Origin: Galactobacillus timonensis
Lineage (GTDB): Bacteria > Bacillota_I > Bacilli_A > Erysipelotrichales > Erysipelotrichaceae
Reading direction: 5' to 3'
Length of the DNA: 64,000 bases
Assembly: GCF_900240265.1 (NCBI RefSeq)
Contig: NZ_LT964740.1
Location: forward strand, 251,207-315,206
The notes below the pieces were generated by a model that was not told the origin of the DNA, made no database searches, and saw only the letters and a list, made by a program, of their open reading frames with translations. Numbering within the stretch: position 1 is the stretch's first letter; each line of letters starts with the position of its first letter. The translations under genes and the position numbers were made by a program. This document shows positions 36,224 to 43,760 of this stretch, in pieces.

Positions 36224-36808
36224 ATGGATTTTCGTATGATGTTTCATTCTTCTGCGGCCAAACTGCGGCAGACGCGGTATCTTGCGCTGATGGCGGTGAT
36301 GATCGCTCTGAAGGTTGTTGTAGGCAATTTCTACATCCCTCTGAGCGAGAATCTGCACCTTTCGATCACCTTCCTTCTAGTCGGACTGGAGGCGATGATG
36401 ATCGGTCCCGCTGCGGGAATGGTATCGGGAGCCGTGACGGATATCGTCGGGTTCCTGCTGTTTCCCTCCGGTCCGTGGTTTCCCGGCTATACGCTGACCG
36501 CCATGGCGGGTGAACTGGTGTACGGCCTCTTCTTCTACGGGCAGCGGGTCGGCTGGGGAAGGATCACGGCTGCCAAGATCATTTCCAACTATGGAATCAA
36601 TGTTCTGATGGGGTCGCTCTGGTCGGCCATGCTTTATTCCAAGGGCTACTACTATTACTTTGTACGCAGCCTGATCAAGAATACGATCTATCTTCCCTTC
36701 CAGATTGTAATGTTTGCGGCCCTGTTTTCACTGCTTGGACCTGTGCTGAAAGAAAAAGGACTGATTCCGGGAGAAATCGTCCTCAAGAAGAAGCCATCGA
36801 AAAATTGA
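36224..36808 (+). CDS. folT: ECF transporter S component for folate
   Basis: This 194-residue membrane protein has six hydrophobic segments. RQTRYLALMAVMIALKVVVGNFYIP, GPAAGMVSGAVTDIVGFLLFPSGPWFPGYTL and NYGINVLMGSLWSAML agree closely with FolT, the folate-binding subunit that works with a shared EcfT/EcfA module. The start at 36224 has AAAGGAG upstream. The only energising module in the window is at 11937-14473, far away and on the other strand, so FolT may use that or a module elsewhere. Confidence 0.9.
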   Translation: MDFRMMFHSSAAKLRQTRYLALMAVMIALKVVVGNFYIPLSENLHLSITFLLVGLEAMMIGPAAGMVSGAVTDIVGFLLFPSGPWFPGYTLTAMAGELVYGLFFYGQRVGWGRITAAKIISNYGINVLMGSLWSAMLYSKGYYYYFVRSLIKNTIYLPFQIVMFAALFSLLGPVLKEKGLIPGEIVLKKKPSKN

Positions 36809-36823
36809 TTACGTGAATCGCAG

Positions 36824-37855
36824 CTATTCCAGACCGCCGATCCGCGTACTGTCATCCATCGAAAGGATTACGGAACTGTAACGGTTGTTCAGTTCCGTTT
36901 TCTTTTCGTCGCTCAGACTGCTTTGCGATACAAGAACCGGTCCCGCCTCTGACCCGGTGATGAAATCGGCCTTGGGATTGGTAAGCTCGATCCGTGATTT
37001 CATACCCGTCGTAATCTTGGTAATCGTAACGACGCCAAGAGCACCGGCATCACCTTCTTCCGGGCAGAAACTTCCAAGACCGTAGTACACCAGCGTATCG
37101 TCAATCCAGGAAACCGGCTGAATGCCGCCGCTGTTGCCGATGATGATTGATGCGCCGGCCGATGCCAGCGCATTTGCGATCGTCTGCTGGCGCTGGGTAG
37201 GCATCGCACCGTCTGCCCCGCTCCATGTCATATAAACAACGATCACATCCGCCTGGCCCGCCGCCTTGGCAACCTGCAGCGGCGTCTTTTCATCGTCATA
37301 GACATTGACCAGATAGGATTCGGCATCGGGAATGATTTCATTCACCCCGTCCGTATAGCTGAGAAAAGCGATATCAATACCGTTATACGAGACGGTATAC
37401 AGCTGATTCTGACGCGATGTCGAAACATTCATGCCGGCATAGCCGATGCCCTTGTCATCCAGCGATGAAAGAAGCGTCGGAAGCTGTTGAACATTGAAGT
37501 CGGGCTGGGCAAGTGAAAGCAGCGAAAGACCGCTGCCCGAAGCTGTTTCAATAAAATTGGTGCCGCCGCTTGAAAGATCTGCGGAATAGGCGGAAAGATC
37601 ATAGTTGGAGAGAAACGGCAGACCGCCCAGCTGCTCCGTACTGTTTCCGGGCGCACTTCCTGCCGCAAGAAAAGCGATGCTGGCAGCCTGTTCCTGCGGG
37701 ACCCAGTATTCGCTCTCCGGCGTCTCGATGCCGGCCTGCTGTTCAACACGCATTGAAAGCAGGTTCATCGTCAGCGAAGTTCCGCCGATCACCAGAGCCA
37801 GAACGATCAGAAATTTAAACAGAGATGAGAGTCCGTTTTTCTCATTTTCAGGCAT
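36824..37855 (-). CDS. Degenerate CapA-like extracellular protein
   Basis: This is a 343-residue protein with an N-terminal membrane anchor and a CapA/metallophosphatase-like domain. The family's later motifs can be located, but their metal or catalytic residues are changed: MTWSGADG stands where HWGxE is usual, and IIGNSGGIQPVSWI where GxHPHVxQP is usual. LVYYGLGSF matches well. It is therefore likely a non-catalytic relative of poly-gamma-glutamate/capsule proteins. The ATG is six bases after TATAAT with no ribosome site. Confidence 0.7.
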   Translation of the reverse strand: MPENEKNGLSSLFKFLIVLALVIGGTSLTMNLLSMRVEQQAGIETPESEYWVPQEQAASIAFLAAGSAPGNSTEQLGGLPFLSNYDLSAYSADLSSGGTNFIETASGSGLSLLSLAQPDFNVQQLPTLLSSLDDKGIGYAGMNVSTSRQNQLYTVSYNGIDIAFLSYTDGVNEIIPDAESYLVNVYDDEKTPLQVAKAAGQADVIVVYMTWSGADGAMPTQRQQTIANALASAGASIIIGNSGGIQPVSWIDDTLVYYGLGSFCPEEGDAGALGVVTITKITTGMKSRIELTNPKADFITGSEAGPVLVSQSSLSDEKKTELNNRYSSVILSMDDSTRIGGLE

Positions 37856-37861
37856 AATCGA

Positions 37862-37884
37862 ATTATAGCATCCGGTGCTATAAT
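37862..37884. promoter_or_regulatory. Divergent TGC-extended -10 boxes
   Basis: TGCTATAAT occurs on both strands 12 bases apart: minus 37867-37862 for the CapA-like gene (six bases before its ATG) and plus 37879-37884 for the aminotransferase (30-base leader with GGAGG). Confidence 0.65.
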
Positions 37885-37914
37885 TTCAGGCAAAAGAGAA
37901 TGGAGGCCGAACAT

Positions 37915-39150
37915 ATGTCATTTGTTCGAAAGAGTACCTCACTGAAGCCGATTAAAGATACCGTTTTCGTCGTCGCCGCTGCCGCCGCAAAGGATCAGGA
38001 TCCTTCGACCTGCAACGCAACGATCGGTTCCCTCTATGATGAGAACGGTCAGCTTGTCGCATATGATAGTGTCTATGATCACTACGATTCGATTTCCCAT
38101 ATTCATAAGGCAAAATACGCCGCCAGCTTTACGGGCAACAATGATTTCCGCAAGGCTGTCGCTTCCTGGGTGTTCCAGGGAACGGAAATGCACCTGCCAC
38201 ATACCGTCATCGCGACACCGGGCGGATCCGGCGCCGACTTCATGGCTATCCGCAATACGCTGGAAGAAGGCGATACCCTTCTGATTCCGGATATCTGCTG
38301 GGGTTCCTACTCCCTGATGGCGGCCATGAACAACATCTCCATCCGCCGCTATACGATGTTTGAAAGCGATCACTTCAACCTCGCCAGCGTCAAAGAAGAG
38401 ATTGAAGCCATTCAGAAGACACAGGACCATGTGACCCTCGTTGTCAATGACCCCTGCCACAATCCGACCGGCTACTCGATGAGCGACCAGGAGTGGAAGG
38501 ATCTGATCGCCCTTCTTAATGAAGAAGGAAAGAAGACGCCGATCGTTCTGATCGATGATATTGCCTACATTGACTATGCCTACAACCCGAAGATGCGGGC
38601 CTATATGAATCACTTCAATGAGATCTCGGGTAACGTGATGATCGTCGTTGCCTTCTCCTGCTCGAAGACGATGACGGCATATGGTCTGCGGTGTGGTGCC
38701 GCTGTTGCCGTTGCAAAGAATGAGGCAGATGTCCGTGCCATGGAGATCGTCATGGAAAAGACGGCCCGGGCAACCTGGTCTTCCATTCCCAATGCGGCCA
38801 TGGAAGAATTCGTCTGGCTCACAAGCGAGGGACTGGATGCCTATCTGAAGGAGAAGCAGGGTTATATTGATCTTCTGCGTGAACGGTCCGGCATCTTCCT
38901 TCAGGAAGCAAAAGAATGCAATCTTCCCTGCTGGCCCTATAAGGAAGGCTTCTTCGTGACAGTAAAGGTAGAGAATCCTGAGGATCTTGATCCGGTTCAT
39001 GATGCATTGATGAATGCCCACATTTATACTGTCGAAGTAAACAAGGGCATCCGCGTCGCCGTATGTTCCCTGCCGGTTAAGAAGGTAAAAGGACTGGCGG
39101 CCCGGATGAAGGCAGTATTTGATGCCTATTACGGCAGAAAAGGAAAGTAA
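37915..39150 (+). CDS. Aminotransferase class I/II (PLP-dependent, aromatic/aspartate type)
   Basis: This 411-residue fold-type I aminotransferase has NDPCHNPTGYSM for cofactor contact, VLIDDIAYIDYAY with the Asp that binds the PLP nitrogen, and SCSKTMTAYGLRCG with the Schiff-base Lys. The overall style resembles tyrosine/aromatic or aspartate aminotransferases. GGAGG lies eight bases before the ATG at 37915; an in-frame ATG at 37900 would place the ribosome site inside the gene. It begins a three-gene operon. Confidence 0.87.
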   Translation: MSFVRKSTSLKPIKDTVFVVAAAAAKDQDPSTCNATIGSLYDENGQLVAYDSVYDHYDSISHIHKAKYAASFTGNNDFRKAVASWVFQGTEMHLPHTVIATPGGSGADFMAIRNTLEEGDTLLIPDICWGSYSLMAAMNNISIRRYTMFESDHFNLASVKEEIEAIQKTQDHVTLVVNDPCHNPTGYSMSDQEWKDLIALLNEEGKKTPIVLIDDIAYIDYAYNPKMRAYMNHFNEISGNVMIVVAFSCSKTMTAYGLRCGAAVAVAKNEADVRAMEIVMEKTARATWSSIPNAAMEEFVWLTSEGLDAYLKEKQGYIDLLRERSGIFLQEAKECNLPCWPYKEGFFVTVKVENPEDLDPVHDALMNAHIYTVEVNKGIRVAVCSLPVKKVKGLAARMKAVFDAYYGRKGK

Positions 39151-39698
39151 TGACAAGAATTGTAGGCTCGCGTAACACGCTGCTGGATGTTTCCGATGAA
39201 GACGCAATGGAGTTTCTGGATATCGTTCAGGATATCGTTCAGAATACGGAGTTCCAGAAGCTGAAGCATTACCGTCACCATATGTTTTCGACGCGCTACC
39301 AGCATTGTCTGAATGTGGCGTGGTATTCCTATTGCATGTCAAAGCGGCGGAAGCTGAACTATGTTTCCTGTACGCGGGGTGCTCTGCTCCATGATTTCTA
39401 TCTTTATGATTCGCACCGTGAAAAGGCTCCGATTCCGGGGCGCCACAGCGTCGTTCATCCCCAGGTAGCCCTGGCCAACGCAAAGCACTGGTTCCCTGTC
39501 GATGATGTGATGGAAGACTGCATCGCCAACCACATGTTTCCGACGGCACCGACCCTTCCGCGTACACGGGAAGGCTGGATCGTTTCGCGGGCGGACAAAT
39601 ACTGTGCAAGCCTCGAGTGGAGTGAGCATTATTCCAAGATTCTGGAAACCATCTTCAAATATTCGCTGGGACCTTTGTTCCAGGTAAGGGAGAATTGA
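39150..39698 (+). CDS. HD-domain phosphohydrolase-like protein
   Basis: This 182-residue protein has the HD signature order: HCLNVAWYSYC, then LLHDFYLYD with the His-Asp pair, HPQVALANA and CIANHMF. The HD set binds a metal and hydrolyses phosphate esters of nucleotides or related molecules. Its ATG overlaps the aminotransferase stop (TAATG). Substrate unknown. Confidence 0.8.
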   Translation: MTRIVGSRNTLLDVSDEDAMEFLDIVQDIVQNTEFQKLKHYRHHMFSTRYQHCLNVAWYSYCMSKRRKLNYVSCTRGALLHDFYLYDSHREKAPIPGRHSVVHPQVALANAKHWFPVDDVMEDCIANHMFPTAPTLPRTREGWIVSRADKYCASLEWSEHYSKILETIFKYSLGPLFQVREN

Positions 39699-40568
39699 AT
39701 GCCGGCTGCGACGACACACATCGAATTTGCCCGTGACGTGCTGCGCAATCTGCCAAGAGATTTTGAGATTGCGGACCGCCCCGCCTTTTTCCTGGGATCG
39801 CAAGGCCCGGACCTTCTGTTCTATACAAGCTTCAGCATACTTCCCGGGACCCTCAAGAAATACGGCAATCTGCTCCATGACGCCCGTCCACTGCCCTATA
39901 TGACCTGGATGCGGGACCATGCCGATGACGATATTCTGCGCAGCTATCTGTACGGGTTCTATTGTCATTATGCGATGGATTCCATCTGTCATCCGATCAT
40001 TGAAGCCTTCGCGGAAAAAATGTCCAAAGAAGAAGGTGAGCCGCATGGCGTGTGGCATGTGCGCATTGAGTCACAGCTTGATGTCTATACACTTGCCAAA
40101 GAACACCGGACGATTGAAGACTTTGATGCGGACCACTGGCTGAAGGCACCGAAAAAAGATGCCGATGAGATCGGCACCTGTCTTCACAATATGTTTCTGG
40201 AGATCTTCCATCTGGATCTGCCGCTGAAGAAACTGCAGAAGGCGGCGCCGGATACTGCACGCAGTATGGCGATGCTGCGGCCTTCCAATGCCAAGTACCG
40301 CTTTGCAGGAAGTATGGAAAAGCTCCTGCGGCAGCCCCATGGACTGACGGCACTGATGCTCAATGACAAGAATGACTGCGTAATCCTGAATACGGATCAT
40401 CAGCCGTATACAAATCTCATCGATCCAAACGGCATCGATACAAGCAGCTATGAGGAACTGTATGCGCAAAGCCTTCAGAAAGCGGTCCGTCTGATTACGG
40501 ACTACGACCCCAGTGACATCAGTGTCAACTTCCTCGGTATCCCGGTGACAGATCAGCCGGCGGTGTGA
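39699..40568 (+). CDS. Zinc-dependent phospholipase C family protein
   Basis: This 289-residue protein belongs to the Zn_dep_PLPC family: the N-terminal THIEFARDVL, FLGSQGPDLLFY and YGFYCHYAMDSICHP supply the metal-binding His/Asp pattern. There is no signal peptide, so it is probably intracellular and its true substrate may not be a phospholipid. It follows the HD gene with no gap, and its last 16 bases overlap nrdG from the other strand. Confidence 0.75.
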   Translation: MPAATTHIEFARDVLRNLPRDFEIADRPAFFLGSQGPDLLFYTSFSILPGTLKKYGNLLHDARPLPYMTWMRDHADDDILRSYLYGFYCHYAMDSICHPIIEAFAEKMSKEEGEPHGVWHVRIESQLDVYTLAKEHRTIEDFDADHWLKAPKKDADEIGTCLHNMFLEIFHLDLPLKKLQKAAPDTARSMAMLRPSNAKYRFAGSMEKLLRQPHGLTALMLNDKNDCVILNTDHQPYTNLIDPNGIDTSSYEELYAQSLQKAVRLITDYDPSDISVNFLGIPVTDQPAV

Positions 40569-41119
40569 TTGTCGTACTTCGCTTTCACCGCCGCAAGATC
40601 ATCAATATAAAGAGCGACCTTCCCTTCGCGGAGGGTCTTTTTCATGTCAATGACACGCTGGTTTTCAGACCCGCGGAAGGCAAGTGAAATATTCTTCTTT
40701 TCAAGCACAAACGGACCATCAACCAGAACATCGAGATAACCGAGCATTTCATCGGTCACACCGGTATAGCGCCGGCCGCCCGGCACAAGATCCTGATCAT
40801 AGACAAAACCGGTATAGGACCAGATGGTCTTATCCGGATATACTTCATGAATCCTGCGGAACAAACCGACGAGGACCTCCTGATTCGATGGCTCAAACGG
40901 TTCTCCGCCCAGCGATGTGAAGCCGGCAATCCAGGGATGGTCCATGGCAGCGAGAATCTCCTGCTCCGTTTCTTCCGTGTACGGCTTTCCATAGCAGAAG
41001 TCCCATGTTTCCGGCTGAAAGCAGCCTTTGCATGCATTCGTACAGCCGCTGACAAACAGAGAGACGCGTACCCCCTCACCGTCTGCGATATCGTCCTTCT
41101 TGATGTTTCCGTAATACAT
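40553..41119 (-). CDS. nrdG: Anaerobic ribonucleotide reductase activating enzyme
   Basis: This 188-residue radical SAM enzyme has SGCTNACKGCFQPETW (CxxxCxxC), which carries the cluster that cleaves SAM to generate the glycyl radical in NrdD. SLGGEPFEPSN provides the SAM-binding GGE. CAGGAGG lies eight bases before the ATG at 41119; the longer frame lacks a ribosome site. It follows nrdD but across a 239-base gap with two hairpins. Confidence 0.92.
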   Translation of the reverse strand: MYYGNIKKDDIADGEGVRVSLFVSGCTNACKGCFQPETWDFCYGKPYTEETEQEILAAMDHPWIAGFTSLGGEPFEPSNQEVLVGLFRRIHEVYPDKTIWSYTGFVYDQDLVPGGRRYTGVTDEMLGYLDVLVDGPFVLEKKNISLAFRGSENQRVIDMKKTLREGKVALYIDDLAAVKAKYDNHTAG

Positions 41120-41233
41120 ACGATCAGCCTCCTGAGTTGTTATTCCATCGTACTGCAGTAATCTTTCCATGTTTGCACCGTACAGGCTACTGGATGCCCG
41201 CAGTTTTCGGGAAAAGAAACGTCTTCAGTCCAA

Positions 41234-41271
41234 GAAACCTCCTGCAATCCCGAAAGATGACAGGAGGTTTC
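41234..41271 (-). promoter_or_regulatory. 11-bp hairpin between nrdD and nrdG
   Basis: GAAACCTCCTG and CAGGAGGTTTC form a perfect 11-bp stem around 16 bases. On the minus strand it is followed only by TTGG, so it lacks the U-run of an ordinary terminator. It may stabilise the nrdD mRNA or tune nrdG. Confidence 0.55.
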
Positions 41272-41300
41272 AATGAAATTTGAACAAGATTTTTGAATCC

Positions 41301-41348
41301 CCGGTCTTCTGGAACCTGTCTTTTTCAGGTCGGGATTTCAGAGACCGG
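41301..41348 (-). promoter_or_regulatory. Two-tier stem-loop just after nrdD
   Basis: An outer 7-bp stem CCGGTCT/AGACCGG encloses an inner 5-bp stem ACCTG/CAGGT with an A-rich loop; it starts 11 bases after the nrdD stop. No U-run follows on the minus strand. Confidence 0.5.
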
Positions 41349-41358
41349 AATTGCAGTC

Positions 41359-43557
41359 TTACAGATGCAGGACGCGGTCCCGGATCTCAGCCGTACGGCC
41401 CTGGTTCCAGAACTGGGTGCCGATGTAGCCGCAGGTACGTCGTGCGACATTCATCTTCGACTGATCGGTATTGCCGCAGTTCGGGCACCTCCAGATCAGC
41501 TTGTGGTTCTCATCTTCGACGATCTGGATTTCGCCATCGTAGCCGCACACCTGGCAGTAGTCGGACTTCGTATTCAGTTCCGCATACATGATCGTATTGT
41601 AGATATGCTTCATCAGAGCGAGAACTGCCTGAATGTTGTTCTGCATATTCGGAACTTCGACATAGGAAATCGCTCCGCCCGGAGAAAGCTGCTGGAACGC
41701 TGCCTCCTTTGTCAGCTTATCGAAGGCATTGATCTCTTCCTGCACATGGATGTGATAGGAATTGGTGATGTAGTTCTTGTCGGTTACACCCGGAATGATG
41801 CCGAAGCGCTTCTGCAGACACTTGGCAAACTTATAGGTTGTCGACTCCATCGGCGTACCGTAGACGGAGAAGTCGATGTTCGTCTCAGCCTTCCACTTTG
41901 CGCAGGCATCGTTCAGATGCTGCATAACGGCGAGACCGAACTTTCCGCCTTCCGGAGTCGTGTGGGAAAGGCCCGTCATATAACGGACGCACTCACAGAG
42001 ACCGCCATAGCCCAGGGAAATCGTCGAATAACCGTTGTAGAGAAGCTTATCGATCGTCTCACCCTTGGCAAGACGGGCAATGGCACCATACTGCCACAGA
42101 ATCGGAGCCACATCGGATGGCGTCCCGAGAAGACGGTTGTGGCGGATCATCAGTGCCCTGTAGCACAGATCAAGACGCTCATCAAAGATCTTCCAGAACT
42201 TGTCCATATCCTTGCCAGACGAGCATGCGACATCAACGAGGTTGATCGTCACAACGCCCTGGTTGAAGCGGCCATAGTATTTGTGTTTGCCATTGGAATT
42301 GAGGGCATGTTCCTCATTCTTCCAGCCATTGTCCGTAAAGCGGTCCGGAGTCAGGAAGGAACGGCATCCCATGCACGGATACACATCGCCCTTCAGCTGA
42401 CGCATGATCTTTGCCGAAATATAGTCCGGAACCATGCGCTTCGCAGTGCACTCAGCCGCCAGCTTCGTCAGATAGTAATACCTGCTGTTTTCATGAATGT
42501 TGTCTTCATCCAGAACATAGATCAGCTTCGGGAACGCCGGCGTAATCCAGACGCCCTTCTCGTTCTTAACACCCTGATAGCGCTGACGCAGCATCTCTTC
42601 GATGATCGTTGCAAGATCTTCCCGCGTCTGTCCTTCCGGAACTTCATCCAGGTACATGAACACGGTCACAAACGGCGCCTGTCCATTGGTCGTCATCAGC
42701 GTAATGATCTGATACTGAATCGTCTGAACACCGGTCGTTATTTCTTTACGGACGCGCTGCTCCGCAATTGCGTTGATCTTATCCGTATCCACTTCAACGC
42801 CAGCTTCCGCCATTTCCTGCGCCACTGCCTTGCGGTACTTCTGACGCGAAATGTCAACGAACGGTGCCAGATGGCTCAGGGTAATTGTCTGGCCGCCGTA
42901 CTGGTTGGAAGCGACCTGGGCAATGATCTGCGTCGCAATGTTGCAGGCTGTCGCAAAGCTGTGCGGCTTCTCAATCTTGGTGCCGGAGATGACCGTACCG
43001 TTCTGGAGCATATCCTCAAGATTTACCAGGCAGCAGTTATACATCGGCTGCGCAAAGTAGTCCGCATCATGAAAATGAATGATGCCTTTCTCATGGGCAT
43101 CCAGAATGTCCTGCGGCAGAAGGAAGCGGCGCGTTATGTCCTTCGACACTTCGCCGGCCATATAGTCACGCTGCGTCGAATTGACAGTCGGATTCTTGTT
43201 GGAATTCTCCTGCTTCGCCTCTTCGTTGGTGCGTCCGATCAGGGACATGATCTTCTCATCCGTCGTATTGGCCTTGCGCACCAGCGCACGCTCATAACGA
43301 TAGGTAATGTAATTATGGGCGACCTGATAAGCGCCTTCAGCCATGATCGCTTCTTCGACCATATCCTGAATCTCTTCGACCGCGACCGCACGGTCCAGCG
43401 CCGCACACTCACCGCTCACCTTGTCCGTGATCCGCTGAATCTGCTCCGGCTTCATCTGCTTGTCGATGACTGTCGCTTCATTTGCCTTATGGACGGCGTT
43501 GTAGATTTTCTGTGCATCAAAAACAACTTCTTCGCCGCTTCTCTTAATTACATTCAT
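41359..43557 (-). CDS. nrdD: Anaerobic (class III) ribonucleoside-triphosphate reductase
   Basis: This 732-residue enzyme makes deoxyribonucleotides without oxygen. An ATP-cone regulatory domain fills residues 1-95. The central 10-stranded barrel carries YPCMGCRSFL with active-site Cys residues. The C-terminus has the zinc site (CQVCGYDG and CPNCGNTD) and the glycyl radical loop ARRTCGYIG, whose Gly (about residue 710) holds the stable radical. It needs NrdG, encoded downstream. A 32-bp palindrome lies 26 bases before the ATG. Confidence 0.97.
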   Translation of the reverse strand: MNVIKRSGEEVVFDAQKIYNAVHKANEATVIDKQMKPEQIQRITDKVSGECAALDRAVAVEEIQDMVEEAIMAEGAYQVAHNYITYRYERALVRKANTTDEKIMSLIGRTNEEAKQENSNKNPTVNSTQRDYMAGEVSKDITRRFLLPQDILDAHEKGIIHFHDADYFAQPMYNCCLVNLEDMLQNGTVISGTKIEKPHSFATACNIATQIIAQVASNQYGGQTITLSHLAPFVDISRQKYRKAVAQEMAEAGVEVDTDKINAIAEQRVRKEITTGVQTIQYQIITLMTTNGQAPFVTVFMYLDEVPEGQTREDLATIIEEMLRQRYQGVKNEKGVWITPAFPKLIYVLDEDNIHENSRYYYLTKLAAECTAKRMVPDYISAKIMRQLKGDVYPCMGCRSFLTPDRFTDNGWKNEEHALNSNGKHKYYGRFNQGVVTINLVDVACSSGKDMDKFWKIFDERLDLCYRALMIRHNRLLGTPSDVAPILWQYGAIARLAKGETIDKLLYNGYSTISLGYGGLCECVRYMTGLSHTTPEGGKFGLAVMQHLNDACAKWKAETNIDFSVYGTPMESTTYKFAKCLQKRFGIIPGVTDKNYITNSYHIHVQEEINAFDKLTKEAAFQQLSPGGAISYVEVPNMQNNIQAVLALMKHIYNTIMYAELNTKSDYCQVCGYDGEIQIVEDENHKLIWRCPNCGNTDQSKMNVARRTCGYIGTQFWNQGRTAEIRDRVLHL

Positions 43558-43582
43558 GATTCAACCCTTCCCCAGCTTCATC

Positions 43583-43614
43583 CCCAAAATAGTTGGATAT
43601 CCAACAATTTCGGG
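43583..43614. promoter_or_regulatory. 32-bp palindrome upstream of nrdD, likely operator
   Basis: A perfect 14-bp core GTTGGATATCCAAC is extended on both sides by AAAT/ATTT and CCC/GGG, with two mismatched pairs in 32 bases. It lies between a TATGAT (43626-43621, minus strand) and the nrdD start, near or just after the start point. It does not match the NrdR box I know (ACACwATATmTTGTGT). An FNR/CRP-like or other redox regulator is possible. Confidence 0.6.
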
Positions 43615-43760
43615 CTGCACTATGATCATACGATGCTGAGGGAGGAAATACAAGCGAAAAGAGAGGACGGATTTGATGAAAATTCACACCTGAAAACGGT
43701 CGACTGAAAACCCGTGTTCCAATGCCGCTTTCAGATTTTTGTTTCAATGAGAAAAGTTTC

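Noticed and set aside
37939..39609. 556-codon open frame antisense to the aminotransferase and HD genes
   Set aside because: It spans two real plus-strand genes with catalytic motifs and has no recognisable domain.
41293..43707. 804-codon open frame antisense to nrdD
   Set aside because: It is a shadow of nrdD, which has all class III reductase motifs on the other strand.
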